Assembly: GCA_029856055.1 (NCBI GenBank)
Contig: JAHQWF010000053.1
Location: 1 to 14,263, forward strand
Source of the DNA: Candidatus Njordarchaeota archaeon
Lineage (GTDB): Archaea; Asgardarchaeota; Njordarchaeia; Njordarchaeales; Njordarchaeaceae
Direction: 5' to 3'
Length of the DNA stretch: 14,263 bases
Shown here: one piece after another, positions 7,245 to 14,249 of the stretch
Position numbering within the stretch: position 1 is the first letter of the stretch
Layout of the letters: every line of letters begins with the position of its first letter
Made by a program: the position numbers and the translations under genes
Notes under the pieces: model-generated
The model's database searches: none
The model's input: the letters and a program-made list of their open reading frames with translations, nothing else
Told to the model about the DNA's origin: nothing

Positions 7245-8312
7245 ATGATGAAAAATGAACTCACACTATCTCTTCTAGATTATTTAACTAAGTTAAGGGA
7301 TAAAAAAGTCTTTGTTTGCGGGATCGGCGGAGGCGGAGATATACTTGCTACTATTCCCACTGTGAATTTCTTAAAAAGTTTGGGAATTAGGACGTTAGTT
7401 GGAGCGGTGGTATGGGAGCGATTCGTTGTAGATCCTGTACCTGGTCCTATAAGTCTAAGAGAGATGCACAATATCAAGAAGATAAACAATGTGGTGGCTT
7501 CAGTGAATTCCGAAACGTATGCATTAAGAGGCAGCAAAAAAATCGTTCCACAAATAGCAAAAGTATCTAAAGCCCTGAAAGAAAATTTATATGCCATAGA
7601 TATCTCAGGTGGCGTAAGAACTGTAATTAATGGTTTACAGGACTTCTTAGAGAGCCAAGGAATAGAATTAATAATTGGTATTGATGGAGGAGGAGATGTT
7701 CTAGCTGTTGGTGGTGAAGAAGATCTATGGAGTCCTGTCTCAGATCAAGTAATGCTATCAGTATTAGCGAATTTAATGACAAATTCGATTATTGGAGTCT
7801 TTGGATTAGGGACTGATGGAGAATTAAGTTTAAGATATATTTTAAATAGATTATCTTATATTACGCGACATGGAGGGTATTTAGGGTTAATTGGAATATC
7901 TAAAAAGGATATTAAACTAATGGATGAATTAATGGGAACAGTGGTAACTGAAACAAATATAGCATCTCTTAAAGCCGCTAAAGGAGAGATAGGCAAGATA
8001 AAAATCAGAAATGGCTCAAGAACTGTAGATTTATCTTTAGGTATCTTAATAGCTGTAACAGTTTTCTTAGATTCAAAGATTCTTTACTCTCAAAGCAAAA
8101 TGGCAAAAGCAATTAAAGATACTGTTAGTATCTGGGAAGCATGGAAGATACTAAATAGTATGGGGATTTTTACCGAATTGGATCTTGAATACGGGGTTCT
8201 TGAGTATTTAAAAAGGGGGAATAGACCTAATTTACTTGAGATTAGAAAATTATGGATGAGAAATCAAAAAAGATTTATCAAGTACTCTCCAGTATATGGT
8301 TATACTTCTTAA
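7245..8312 (+). CDS. DUF1152 family protein of unknown function
   Basis: A 355-residue soluble protein. The N-terminal VFVCGIGGGGDILATIP (22-38) and the central GIDGGGDVLAVGGEEDLWSP (145-164) are the two glycine/aspartate signatures of DUF1152 proteins, found mainly in archaea and some bacteria. The GGGGD and DGGGD loops look like phosphate or nucleotide contacts, but no function is established. No signal peptide or membrane segment is seen. ATG codons at 7245 and 7248 are both possible starts; only a weak GGT lies upstream. Its last 35 bases overlap the 3' end of the convergent MazG-like gene. Divergence from a transporter gene could hint at shared regulation, but this is speculation. Family confident, role unknown. 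Confidence 0.8.
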   Translation: MMKNELTLSLLDYLTKLRDKKVFVCGIGGGGDILATIPTVNFLKSLGIRTLVGAVVWERFVVDPVPGPISLREMHNIKKINNVVASVNSETYALRGSKKIVPQIAKVSKALKENLYAIDISGGVRTVINGLQDFLESQGIELIIGIDGGGDVLAVGGEEDLWSPVSDQVMLSVLANLMTNSIIGVFGLGTDGELSLRYILNRLSYITRHGGYLGLIGISKKDIKLMDELMGTVVTETNIASLKAAKGEIGKIKIRNGSRTVDLSLGILIAVTVFLDSKILYSQSKMAKAIKDTVSIWEAWKILNSMGIFTELDLEYGVLEYLKRGNRPNLLEIRKLWMRNQKRFIKYSPVYGYTS

Positions 8313-8544
8313 TAATAGCTGACTCAACATCTATACTTAGTAGATTTGCGATGGAAACCAACCATGCAAATACATCTGCGATTTCTTCCACAATATTATC
8401 TTTGTTGTTTTCCTTTATAGCGTGCGCTAATTCACCTACTTCTTCTATAAACCACATAAATGTTTTCTCTAATCCTCTCTCGCTGTCTCTTTTATAATAA
8501 GCATCAAAAATAGCTTTTTGGAAATACTTAATACTTATACTCAT
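8278..8544 (-). CDS. MazG-like nucleotide pyrophosphohydrolase
   Basis: An 88-residue single-domain, all-helical protein. It has the MazG metal-binding pattern EEVGE (34-38) followed by EEIAD (53-57), i.e. ExxE then ExxD with acidic residues Glu34/35, Glu38, Glu54 and Asp57 to hold magnesium. Such proteins hydrolyse nucleoside triphosphates to the monophosphate and pyrophosphate and are generally viewed as house-cleaning enzymes for abnormal (d)NTPs. The length suits the minimal archaeal form, probably a dimer or tetramer. ATG 8544 is chosen because GAGTGA lies six bases upstream; an in-frame TTG at 8550 is less likely. It faces the DNA ligase gene divergently, and its 3' end overlaps DUF1152. 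Substrate specificity is unknown. Confidence 0.85.
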   Translation of the reverse strand: MSISIKYFQKAIFDAYYKRDSERGLEKTFMWFIEEVGELAHAIKENNKDNIVEEIADVFAWLVSIANLLSIDVESAIIKKYNHILEST

Positions 8545-8657
8545 CTTCAATCACTCTGCTAGTTTGTTAATTTCGAATAATAAAAGCTAAATATAAAGAA
8601 TAATTCAAAAGATAATTCTGAGACTCTCTTTATCGTTTTAAATACTGGCGTCTAAAA
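8545..8657. promoter_or_regulatory. Divergent promoter region between mazG-like gene and DNA ligase
   Basis: This 113-base gap serves both genes. For the minus strand, CTTTTATTA (around 8578-8586) lies at suitable distance for a start near 8555. For the ligase, TCTTTATC (8627-8634) is about 27 bases before the TTG and would give a leaderless message, while the better-looking GTTTTAAATA (8635-8644) is too near the start. Assignments are by position only. Confidence 0.35.
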
Positions 8658-10379
8658 TTGGCAGCCAAATTCATAGAAATAGCCGAGCTCTGCGATAAAA
8701 TAGCTAAAATCAACGAAAGAAATGTAAAAATATCACTTGTCTCTAACTTTATTAAGGAAATAAGCCCAGATGAAGTCGATATAGCTGTTAGATTAATAAT
8801 AGGAAAAATATTCCCAGAGTGGAGCGATTATAGACTTGAGATTTCTTGGAGCACCATAATAAAATTAATTAAGAGAATTACAAAAGCCACTAATAAAGAC
8901 ATTCTAGAAGAATTTAGTAAAACTGGGGATCCTGGTGAAATGACACAAGTTCTGATGGAGAAAAAAGGAATTATAAAACAAGCTACATTAATGACTTTGA
9001 GTCAACCTGAACTAACAATAATTGATGTCTACAGAACATTAGAGAAAATAGCCAGAATTAAGGGTGAAGGTAGTCGGGAAAGAAAAGAAATCTTATTAGA
9101 AAACTTGTTGAGATTGACTAAGCCGCTAGAAGCTAAATACATTGTGAAAGTAATTTTGGGAGAAATGCGCCATGGGTTTAATGAAGGACTGATGGAAGAA
9201 GCCATTGCTAAAGCTTTTAGAGTCCCCATCGATCTGGTAAGAAAAGCAAACATGATGATCGGCGATATTGGCGAAGTAGCGAGGATAGCATTATTAAAGG
9301 GGTACGAGGGACTTAAGAAAATTAAAATGCGGTTATTTCATCCAATTAAACCTATGTTAGCTCAACAAGTAGAAAACATATTTGAAGCATTAAAAGAGCA
9401 TGGCGGAAAATCGGCCTTCGAATTCAAACTTGATGGAGTCAGAGTTCAAATCCATAAAAAGGATTCAAAAGTAAGGATATTTAGTAGAAGATTGACAGAT
9501 ATTACTGAAAGTCTGCCAGAAATTGTAGATTTAGTCAGAAAAGAAATAATTGCCGATGAAGTTATCGTTGAAGGCGAGGTGATCGCTATTGGTAAGGATA
9601 AGAGACCTTTACCGTTCCAATATTTGATGCGTAGATTCAAGAGAGCCAGGAACTTAAGTAAAGTTATCAAGGAGATTCCTGCGGACCTTTATCTATTCGA
9701 CTGTTTATATGTTGATGGTGAATTATTAATAGACTCTAAATATGTTGATAGATGGAATATTTTAGAGAAGATACATGGCAGAATAAAACTAGTTCCAAGG
9801 TCAATAACATCTGATCCAAATGAAGCACAAAAGTTTTTTGATCTTGCAAGAAAAGAAGGACATGAAGGACTCATGGCAAAGAAATTAGACAGCGAATATA
9901 CCCCAGGAAATAGAGGAAAAAAATGGTTAAAAATCAAACTCATTCTCAGCACATTAGATTTAGTAATCGTAGCAGCAGATTGGGGTTACGGAAGACGTAA
10001 GAACTGGCTGTCTGATTATTACCTAGCTGCAAGAGACGAAAAAACTGGGAAATTTTACGTAATAGGAAAGACATTTAAGGGTCTCACAGATGAAGAATTT
10101 GAAGAAATTACACAGCGATTACTAAAACTAAAAATTGGTGAGAAAGGTAGAACTGTCTACGTAAAGCCAGAAATAGTGGTAGAAGTTTCATTTGATGAGA
10201 TACAAAAATCCCCAAAATATGAGTCAGGATACGCATTACGATTCGCAAGAATTATAAAGATCAGATATGATAAAAGTCCTGAAGAGGCTGATACTTTAAA
10301 TACTGTAAGAGAACTTTATGAGAAACAATTTAAAGTTAAAGCCAAAAATAACTTACTCAACCTCAGCCGCTATAACTAG
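8658..10379 (+). CDS. lig: ATP-dependent DNA ligase (archaeal LigB/Lig1 type)
   Basis: A 573-residue enzyme that seals nicks in replication and repair. The N-terminal helical DNA-binding domain covers about 1-220, then the adenylation domain with motif I FEFKLDGVRVQ (catalytic Lys257, which carries AMP), motif Ia region SRRLTDITE, motif III DLYLFDCLYVDG, motif IV EGLMAKK and motif V KWLKIK, followed by an OB-fold ending near residue 560. The full set and length are typical of archaeal/eukaryotic Lig1 homologues. The TTG start at 8658 is supported because AAKFIEIAELCDKIAKI aligns with the expected N-terminus of crenarchaeal ligases; no ribosome binding site precedes it. Its last 27 bases overlap the convergent arginine decarboxylase gene. 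NAD-dependent ligase features are absent. Confidence 0.97.
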   Translation: MAAKFIEIAELCDKIAKINERNVKISLVSNFIKEISPDEVDIAVRLIIGKIFPEWSDYRLEISWSTIIKLIKRITKATNKDILEEFSKTGDPGEMTQVLMEKKGIIKQATLMTLSQPELTIIDVYRTLEKIARIKGEGSRERKEILLENLLRLTKPLEAKYIVKVILGEMRHGFNEGLMEEAIAKAFRVPIDLVRKANMMIGDIGEVARIALLKGYEGLKKIKMRLFHPIKPMLAQQVENIFEALKEHGGKSAFEFKLDGVRVQIHKKDSKVRIFSRRLTDITESLPEIVDLVRKEIIADEVIVEGEVIAIGKDKRPLPFQYLMRRFKRARNLSKVIKEIPADLYLFDCLYVDGELLIDSKYVDRWNILEKIHGRIKLVPRSITSDPNEAQKFFDLARKEGHEGLMAKKLDSEYTPGNRGKKWLKIKLILSTLDLVIVAADWGYGRRKNWLSDYYLAARDEKTGKFYVIGKTFKGLTDEEFEEITQRLLKLKIGEKGRTVYVKPEIVVEVSFDEIQKSPKYESGYALRFARIIKIRYDKSPEEADTLNTVRELYEKQFKVKAKNNLLNLSRYN

Positions 10380-10823
10380 CACACAGCCACATTTCTCAAC
10401 AACATGCTCTACAGAAAATATCTTTTTCCTTGTTATTTCAAGCCCTCTCACTTCAGCCATTTTAATTAACCTAAATAAAGCTTCTTCCTCTGCCTCCTTT
10501 TTATCTATCCCCTCCCTCGCAAACTCAGCTACTAATGTCGGTCCCCTATTCGTCCATCCAATGGCTATGGCACCAGCCAACAATTTACCTTGATCGCAGG
10601 AAGAAATAGTTGCATATATTGTTGGTATATTACATCCCACTGGCAGATTCGGAGGCTCTTTAACAACGCTAATATTAGTTGGTAAAATACTTGTAACCTT
10701 TATCAACGAGACTTGAGGTAACCCAGCTTTTACTAAGCAGTTATCAAATGCATTTAGCTCGGTATCACCTTCACTTGACACAGCAGTAACATAAATTTTT
10801 TTAGGTATAGTGATTAAGGACAT
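10353..10823 (-). CDS. pdaD: Pyruvoyl-dependent arginine decarboxylase proenzyme (PvlArgDC)
   Basis: A 156-residue protein related to the Methanocaldococcus MJ0316 enzyme. Matching features are AVSSEGDTELNAFDNCLVKA near the N-terminus, VTSILP (43-48) at the self-cleavage site, LPVGCNIPT, EFAREGIDKKEAEEEA, and a C-terminal VEHVVEKCGCVLV. The proenzyme cleaves itself before a serine that becomes the pyruvoyl cofactor; here it would be Ser45 after Thr44, whereas MJ0316 has Ser-Ser. The product decarboxylates arginine to agmatine, the entry to polyamine synthesis. ATG 10823 has AGGTG six bases upstream; GTG 10832 is a less likely start. BpsA, SpeB and SpeD genes nearby support arginine as substrate. 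Most Crenarchaeota lack this enzyme and use a SpeD-derived arginine decarboxylase, so its presence is taxonomically informative. Confidence 0.9.
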   Translation of the reverse strand: MSLITIPKKIYVTAVSSEGDTELNAFDNCLVKAGLPQVSLIKVTSILPTNISVVKEPPNLPVGCNIPTIYATISSCDQGKLLAGAIAIGWTNRGPTLVAEFAREGIDKKEAEEEALFRLIKMAEVRGLEITRKKIFSVEHVVEKCGCVLVIAAEVE

Positions 10824-10886
10824 GAACAACACCTACTCCCAAGTCTTACTAGTTTGATTATAAACTTTTAGGATTCGGAATCAAAT

Positions 10887-11534
10887 TTAGATTTCTTTTG
10901 TTAAAAGATTTATCGAAAAATTAGCGTTGTCAAATTTACCTATGGAATAATTATCCCAAAAAACGCATGTACCGCCTACAATTAATTCACCTGACCCTAT
11001 TTTTAAACCAGCAAATAATATTGGAGCTGCTTTATGCTTATTAGATCTAGCGGTGGCTTCTGCTTCTGCTATTATAAAAGCTTTTGAATTGGTTATGGTG
11101 AGTGACGCAGTGCAAGGCAATAATACCTTTTTAACTCCTTCATTAAATCCGTGTATTTTAGATGTAACTATAAATAATCCATCTCCGTTCAAACTGTTAG
11201 TCTCGTCAGTAACAATATCATCATTGAGTATAATCCCATAAGATTCAGTAAGCGAGTTCACGCAATCAGCCACATTATCCTCATTATTATAGTAACCTAG
11301 CACAATAACTCTCCCGCCTCTAGCAATAAAGTTATGTATTTCTCTTATCTCGTCATTTTTGAAGGGGTTTTCAGGATAATTAAAAACTAAGATATCTAAA
11401 TTACTTAGGTTTGTTAATGTATCTACTTCAATTAGATTTAGTTTAATGTCCAATATTAATTTACGAAGTCTACTAAAATAATATTGATCATTTATCGTGA
11501 ATTCCTGGTGTGAAATACTCCAGCCAATGAGCAT
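10887..11534 (-). CDS. Unrecognised protein with class I glutamine amidotransferase/GldG-like fold
   Basis: A 215-residue soluble protein I cannot name. The pattern DILVFNYPEN (47-56), then KNDEIREIHNFIARGGRVIVLG (59-80), then a glycine-rich late strand GSGELIVGGTCVFWDN (about 183-198) resembles the Rossmann-like domain of GldG/IFT52/DUF4350 proteins, which share the type 1 glutamine amidotransferase fold but usually lack its Cys-His-Glu triad. No canonical triad is visible here, so a binding or scaffold role is more likely than hydrolysis. There is no signal peptide or membrane helix. ATG 11534 has no strong ribosome binding site (GGTG lies about 10 bases upstream). It precedes the arginine decarboxylase on the same strand with a 63-base gap and may be co-transcribed, so a polyamine link is possible but unproven. 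Confidence 0.6.
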   Translation of the reverse strand: MLIGWSISHQEFTINDQYYFSRLRKLILDIKLNLIEVDTLTNLSNLDILVFNYPENPFKNDEIREIHNFIARGGRVIVLGYYNNEDNVADCVNSLTESYGIILNDDIVTDETNSLNGDGLFIVTSKIHGFNEGVKKVLLPCTASLTITNSKAFIIAEAEATARSNKHKAAPILFAGLKIGSGELIVGGTCVFWDNYSIGKFDNANFSINLLTKEI

Positions 11535-11678
11535 AACTTAAAACACCGTAAAAGGGATCCTGCATATTAAGCCTAGATTATAGTTTCAAATTAGACAGAG
11601 CAATATATCTATTCAATTTTCCATGTATTAATACTGATTTTTTTATAAAAAATAAAGTCCTAGTAATTGGTGACTACT
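11535..11678. promoter_or_regulatory. Divergent promoter region upstream of bpsA
   Basis: A 144-base gap between two divergent genes. On the plus strand it ends with TTTTTTTATAAAAAATAAAG (11638-11657), which contains a TATA-like core about 30 bases before the bpsA ATG, and then GGTGA at 11669-11673. A start site late in this segment would leave only a very short leader. No clear operator repeat is seen. Because the minus-strand decarboxylase unit starts here too, one regulator could control both polyamine transcripts; this is inference. Confidence 0.4.
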
Positions 11679-12743
11679 ATGAGCATTTCTGAATTGTTGG
11701 AAATTGCAAAATTATTAGAGAAAAAAACTAGTATTCTTACTTATCTTAGAAGCCTTGAAAATATTTTGTTAGCAGTTAAGAAATCTGATAATTTTTGGAC
11801 AATAGTAAGGTATTCGGGAGAACCACTTAACCTTGTGGCAGAAGGTTTAAGATTGCTGGCTGAGAGAAACTATATTAACTTCAGTGAAAACAAAATTTAT
11901 CTCTCAAGGAAGGGGGTAGAGTATATCAAAAGAAATGGCTTAGGCAGCTATGACTACACATGCGATAAATGTAAAGGAAAAGGTATACTTATCGAAAATT
12001 TAGACGAAGATATTGTTAAGGAATTCTTAAAGATTCATGAACGCAGACCATCAGCCATGCAGGAATTTGATCAGGGCTATGTAGCCCCAGAAATCACTCT
12101 TGCTAGAATTGCTTTTATGGATTCTTATGGCGATTTGAGGGGTAGAAAAGTTTTGATACTAGGGGATGATGACTTGGTTAGCTTAGCAATAGGATTAACT
12201 GGATTCGCTAAAGAGATAGCTGTGATAGAGATTGATAAGAGATTGACTGACTATATTTCCGAGATATCAAGAAAATATGGGTTCGATATAGAGATATACA
12301 CTAGAGATCTTCGAGAGCCGTTGCCAGATGATTTGGTTGGGAGATTCGATACATTTCAAACAGATCCGCCAGAGACAATCAAAGCACTTAGATTATTTAT
12401 AGGGAGAGGTATAGCAGCTTTACACGGAGAAAGATGCGCCGGTTATTTTGGCTTGACACGTATTGATGCATCATTAGATAAATGGTTAAAGTTCCAGAAA
12501 ATGTTAACAAACGAGTTTAAAGTCGTTATAACAGATATCGTAAGAGATTTCAATGAATATATCGATTGGGAATACTTAGATAAGATGCATGGCTGGAAGG
12601 TTGCTCCAGTAAAAATAAAGCCTGAAAGCACTTGGTTCGTGTCTAGCCAATACAGAATTGAGACATTAAGAGGATTTAGAGGATTTAATGAGCCTATGAT
12701 TGATGAAGATATTTATGTTGATGAGGAATTAGCGTCCGCTTAA
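11679..12743 (+). CDS. bpsA: N4-bis(aminopropyl)spermidine synthase BpsA (branched-chain polyamine synthase)
   Basis: A 354-residue protein of the former DUF43 family. Residues 1-85 look like a winged-helix domain; a CDKCKGKG stretch (95-102) follows; then EFDQGYVAPE (129-138) and a Rossmann methyltransferase-like core with KVLILGDDDLVSLA (157-170), IEIDKR (183-188) and TDPPET (228-233). GDDD and DPPET are the family's aminopropyl-transfer site motifs. The enzyme adds two aminopropyl groups from decarboxylated SAM to the secondary amine of spermidine, giving branched polyamines that stabilise nucleic acids at high temperature in thermophiles. ATG 11679 is chosen because GGTGA lies five bases upstream; TTG at 11667 would place that site inside the gene. 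It ends two bases from the convergent ureohydrolase gene. SpeD in the same cluster supplies its cosubstrate. Confidence 0.93.
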   Translation: MSISELLEIAKLLEKKTSILTYLRSLENILLAVKKSDNFWTIVRYSGEPLNLVAEGLRLLAERNYINFSENKIYLSRKGVEYIKRNGLGSYDYTCDKCKGKGILIENLDEDIVKEFLKIHERRPSAMQEFDQGYVAPEITLARIAFMDSYGDLRGRKVLILGDDDLVSLAIGLTGFAKEIAVIEIDKRLTDYISEISRKYGFDIEIYTRDLREPLPDDLVGRFDTFQTDPPETIKALRLFIGRGIAALHGERCAGYFGLTRIDASLDKWLKFQKMLTNEFKVVITDIVRDFNEYIDWEYLDKMHGWKVAPVKIKPESTWFVSSQYRIETLRGFRGFNEPMIDEDIYVDEELASA

Positions 12744-12745
12744 AT

Positions 12746-13594
12746 CTATTTTTTATCCATCACTATAATTATTTCACGCAATATAGATGCTGCTAGTATA
12801 GAGGTAATACTATTAATATCTTTCGGAACTACCTCCACTAAATCAACAATGGTAGGATTTATCTTATTAATGACCAGAAATAATTCATTAGGATCCAATC
12901 CAAAGGGCTCAGGATTGCTAACTTCTGGAGCAAACGCGGGATCGAATACATCCATATCGATAGAGATATAATCAGCCTTGCTAAGCACATCGCCCAATAT
13001 ATTCCTGTTATCTAAAATATCATAAATAGTATAGTACTCAACACCATATGCTTCGAGATCGCTCAAAGCTTTTTCTGACACCGACCTTAAACCAATTAAC
13101 TTTATTTTATCCCAACCAAGTATCTCTCCAACCCTTCTTAATACACAATCATGGTTAAATTTTGATCCAAGATACTCGTCCTCAAAATCTGCATGTGCAT
13201 CTAAATGGACATAATTTCTTATTTTTTCCCCGAAGAAAGAAACAATAAAAAAAGTAGTGGTGTGATCACCACCTAAAAATACATATTTATTTGATTTTAC
13301 GCTCCTAAGCACTTCATGTATCCTTCTTTTAGTCTCTCGAAAATCTCCGAAAGATACCTCTACGTCTCCCCAATCAGATGCGTCTGTTTCCCTCACATCT
13401 GTTCTAAGTAACAAACTGTATTCTTCTATGCTATCCGATGATAATCTAATGAAATAGGGGGCGAATCTGCTTCCAACTAAGTACGTTTGGCCACTATCAT
13501 ACGGTACCCCTAGTATCTTTATCTTCGCTTCTTGAAATAATGGAAGATCGAATAGGGAGCCTTTCGGCCTTCTTAAGTAATTCACCTTCACCAT
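12746..13594 (-). CDS. speB: Agmatinase / aminopropylagmatine ureohydrolase
   Basis: A 282-residue member of the arginase/agmatinase family. Metal-binding motifs are GGDHT (His111), LDAHADF (Asp132, His134, Asp136) and SIDMDVFDPAFAP (Asp213, Asp215); these would hold two manganese ions. GSRFAPYFIR (41-50) and DLVEVVP near 251 are also typical. It hydrolyses agmatine to putrescine and urea, or, as in Thermococcus, N1-aminopropylagmatine to spermidine. The loop after the DPAFAP motif reads SNPEPFGLDP where relatives usually have a TPEPGGL-type sequence, which may affect substrate choice. ATG 13594 (with GTGs just upstream at 13597 and 13600) lies inside the SpeD gene, giving about 98 bases of overlap, so the two are translationally linked. 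Its 3' end nearly touches bpsA. Confidence 0.9.
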   Translation of the reverse strand: MVKVNYLRRPKGSLFDLPLFQEAKIKILGVPYDSGQTYLVGSRFAPYFIRLSSDSIEEYSLLLRTDVRETDASDWGDVEVSFGDFRETKRRIHEVLRSVKSNKYVFLGGDHTTTFFIVSFFGEKIRNYVHLDAHADFEDEYLGSKFNHDCVLRRVGEILGWDKIKLIGLRSVSEKALSDLEAYGVEYYTIYDILDNRNILGDVLSKADYISIDMDVFDPAFAPEVSNPEPFGLDPNELFLVINKINPTIVDLVEVVPKDINSITSILAASILREIIIVMDKK

Positions 13595-13952
13595 CACCAC
13601 CTATATCCTCAACATACGGATCTCCACGCGACATTTGAACAACAATATGATATTCAGGTTTTAACTCATCTAGGATAAACTTCAACGCTACCATCGGATC
13701 TATATTCCTACATGTAAATACATCTAGTGCAGCATAACCAAACTCGGGCCAAGTATGGATACTTATGTGGGATTCTTTTACAGCGACCACTCCTGTTACC
13801 CCATATGGAGAGAACTTATGGAATATATCCCCTATCACTGTTGCTCCTGCTTTAACTGCCGCATTTATCAATACTCTCTTTAGAAAATTTGGGTCATTTA
13901 AGAATTCTGGCTTAACCCCATGTAACTCAACGATGATATGCTTCCCTAGCAT
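13497..13952 (-). CDS. speD: S-adenosylmethionine decarboxylase proenzyme
   Basis: A 151-residue class 1 SpeD. The self-processing site is in KESHISIHTWPEFGYAALDV: cleavage between Glu60 and Ser61 makes the pyruvoyl group on Ser61, with His66 and Cys81 as the expected helper residues. KFSPYGVTGV (46-55) is also typical. The whole resembles the Thermotoga/euryarchaeal form more than the crenarchaeal one. It makes decarboxylated SAM, the aminopropyl donor for spermidine and for BpsA. ATG 13952 follows GGAGGTG by six bases. The C-terminus is longer than in Thermotoga (130 residues): about 30 residues after VEDIGGDGEG read through the start of speB. That tail is polar and could be non-conserved. 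Arginine decarboxylase activity, known for a crenarchaeal paralogue, is less likely because a separate PvlArgDC is present. Confidence 0.92.
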   Translation of the reverse strand: MLGKHIIVELHGVKPEFLNDPNFLKRVLINAAVKAGATVIGDIFHKFSPYGVTGVVAVKESHISIHTWPEFGYAALDVFTCRNIDPMVALKFILDELKPEYHIVVQMSRGDPYVEDIGGDGEGELLKKAERLPIRSSIISRSEDKDTRGTV

Positions 13953-14157
13953 TTCAAGCACCTCCAGTAATCAGTTTTATTAATAAAGCAGCTTTCGCTA
14001 GAATAGTGATAAGAGTTAGAATTCTGGAAACTTAGGGAATTTTTCACTGGATATCTGTAGAACAAGAAGCTAGTCAAGGTGCGCTGAAGAGGACCCCTTT
14101 TAACAACCTTGAAATATTCGAGCAATGTCCTATTACGATTTATTATATTTAATAAAG
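13953..14157. other. Intergenic stretch upstream of speD, no convincing gene
   Basis: About 200 bases without a credible protein gene. Minus-strand CTTTATTAATAA (around 13978-13989) is a plausible TATA element for speD, just upstream of its strong GGAGGTG site. CAAGGT at 14075-14080 and ACCTTG at 14106-14111 form a weak inverted pair around GAGGACCCC. Minus-strand frames here and across the GC-rich island encode low-complexity, unfamiliar peptides and were not accepted. Confidence 0.4.
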
Positions 14158-14249
14158 ACTGGAGCGGGACCCGGCACATATCTCCCCCCCCAAGAAAATT
14201 ATTCTGGGGAAAGGTCGCCGGGGAGGGTGGCCCCGCCCCGGCGTCCAGT
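14158..14249. ncRNA. Candidate structured RNA of unknown family (GC-rich island)
   Basis: A sharply GC-rich 92-base block in AT-rich flanks, the usual mark of RNA genes in AT-rich thermophiles. ACTGGA (14158-14163) pairs with TCCAGT (14244-14249), closing the block. Inside, GACC (14168-14171) can pair with GGTC (14213-14216) and enclose a CCCC/GGGG hairpin (14188-14191 with 14206-14209). A very stable hairpin at 14217-14242 has GCCGGGG/CCCCGGC and GGG/CCC stems around a four-base loop. CCCGGC (14170-14175) could instead pair with GCCGGG (14217-14222), an alternative fold. Strand is undecided: an AT-rich TATA-like region (14139-14152) lies on the plus side, but a T-rich possible terminator follows on the minus strand. 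It is not a tRNA, and I see no SRP, RNase P, 5S or clear box C/D or H/ACA signature. Confidence 0.5.

Noticed and set aside
7246..7270. ATGATGA resembling a box C motif of a C/D guide RNA
   Set aside because: It is the start region of the DUF1152 gene and no matching D box with proper spacing was found.
14158..14249. RNase P RNA, SRP RNA or tRNA at the right end
   Set aside because: GGGGAAAGGTC faintly recalls the RNase P conserved region, but the partner ACAGNRA motif is absent and the element is too short; no SRP helix 8 motif or tRNA T loop is visible.
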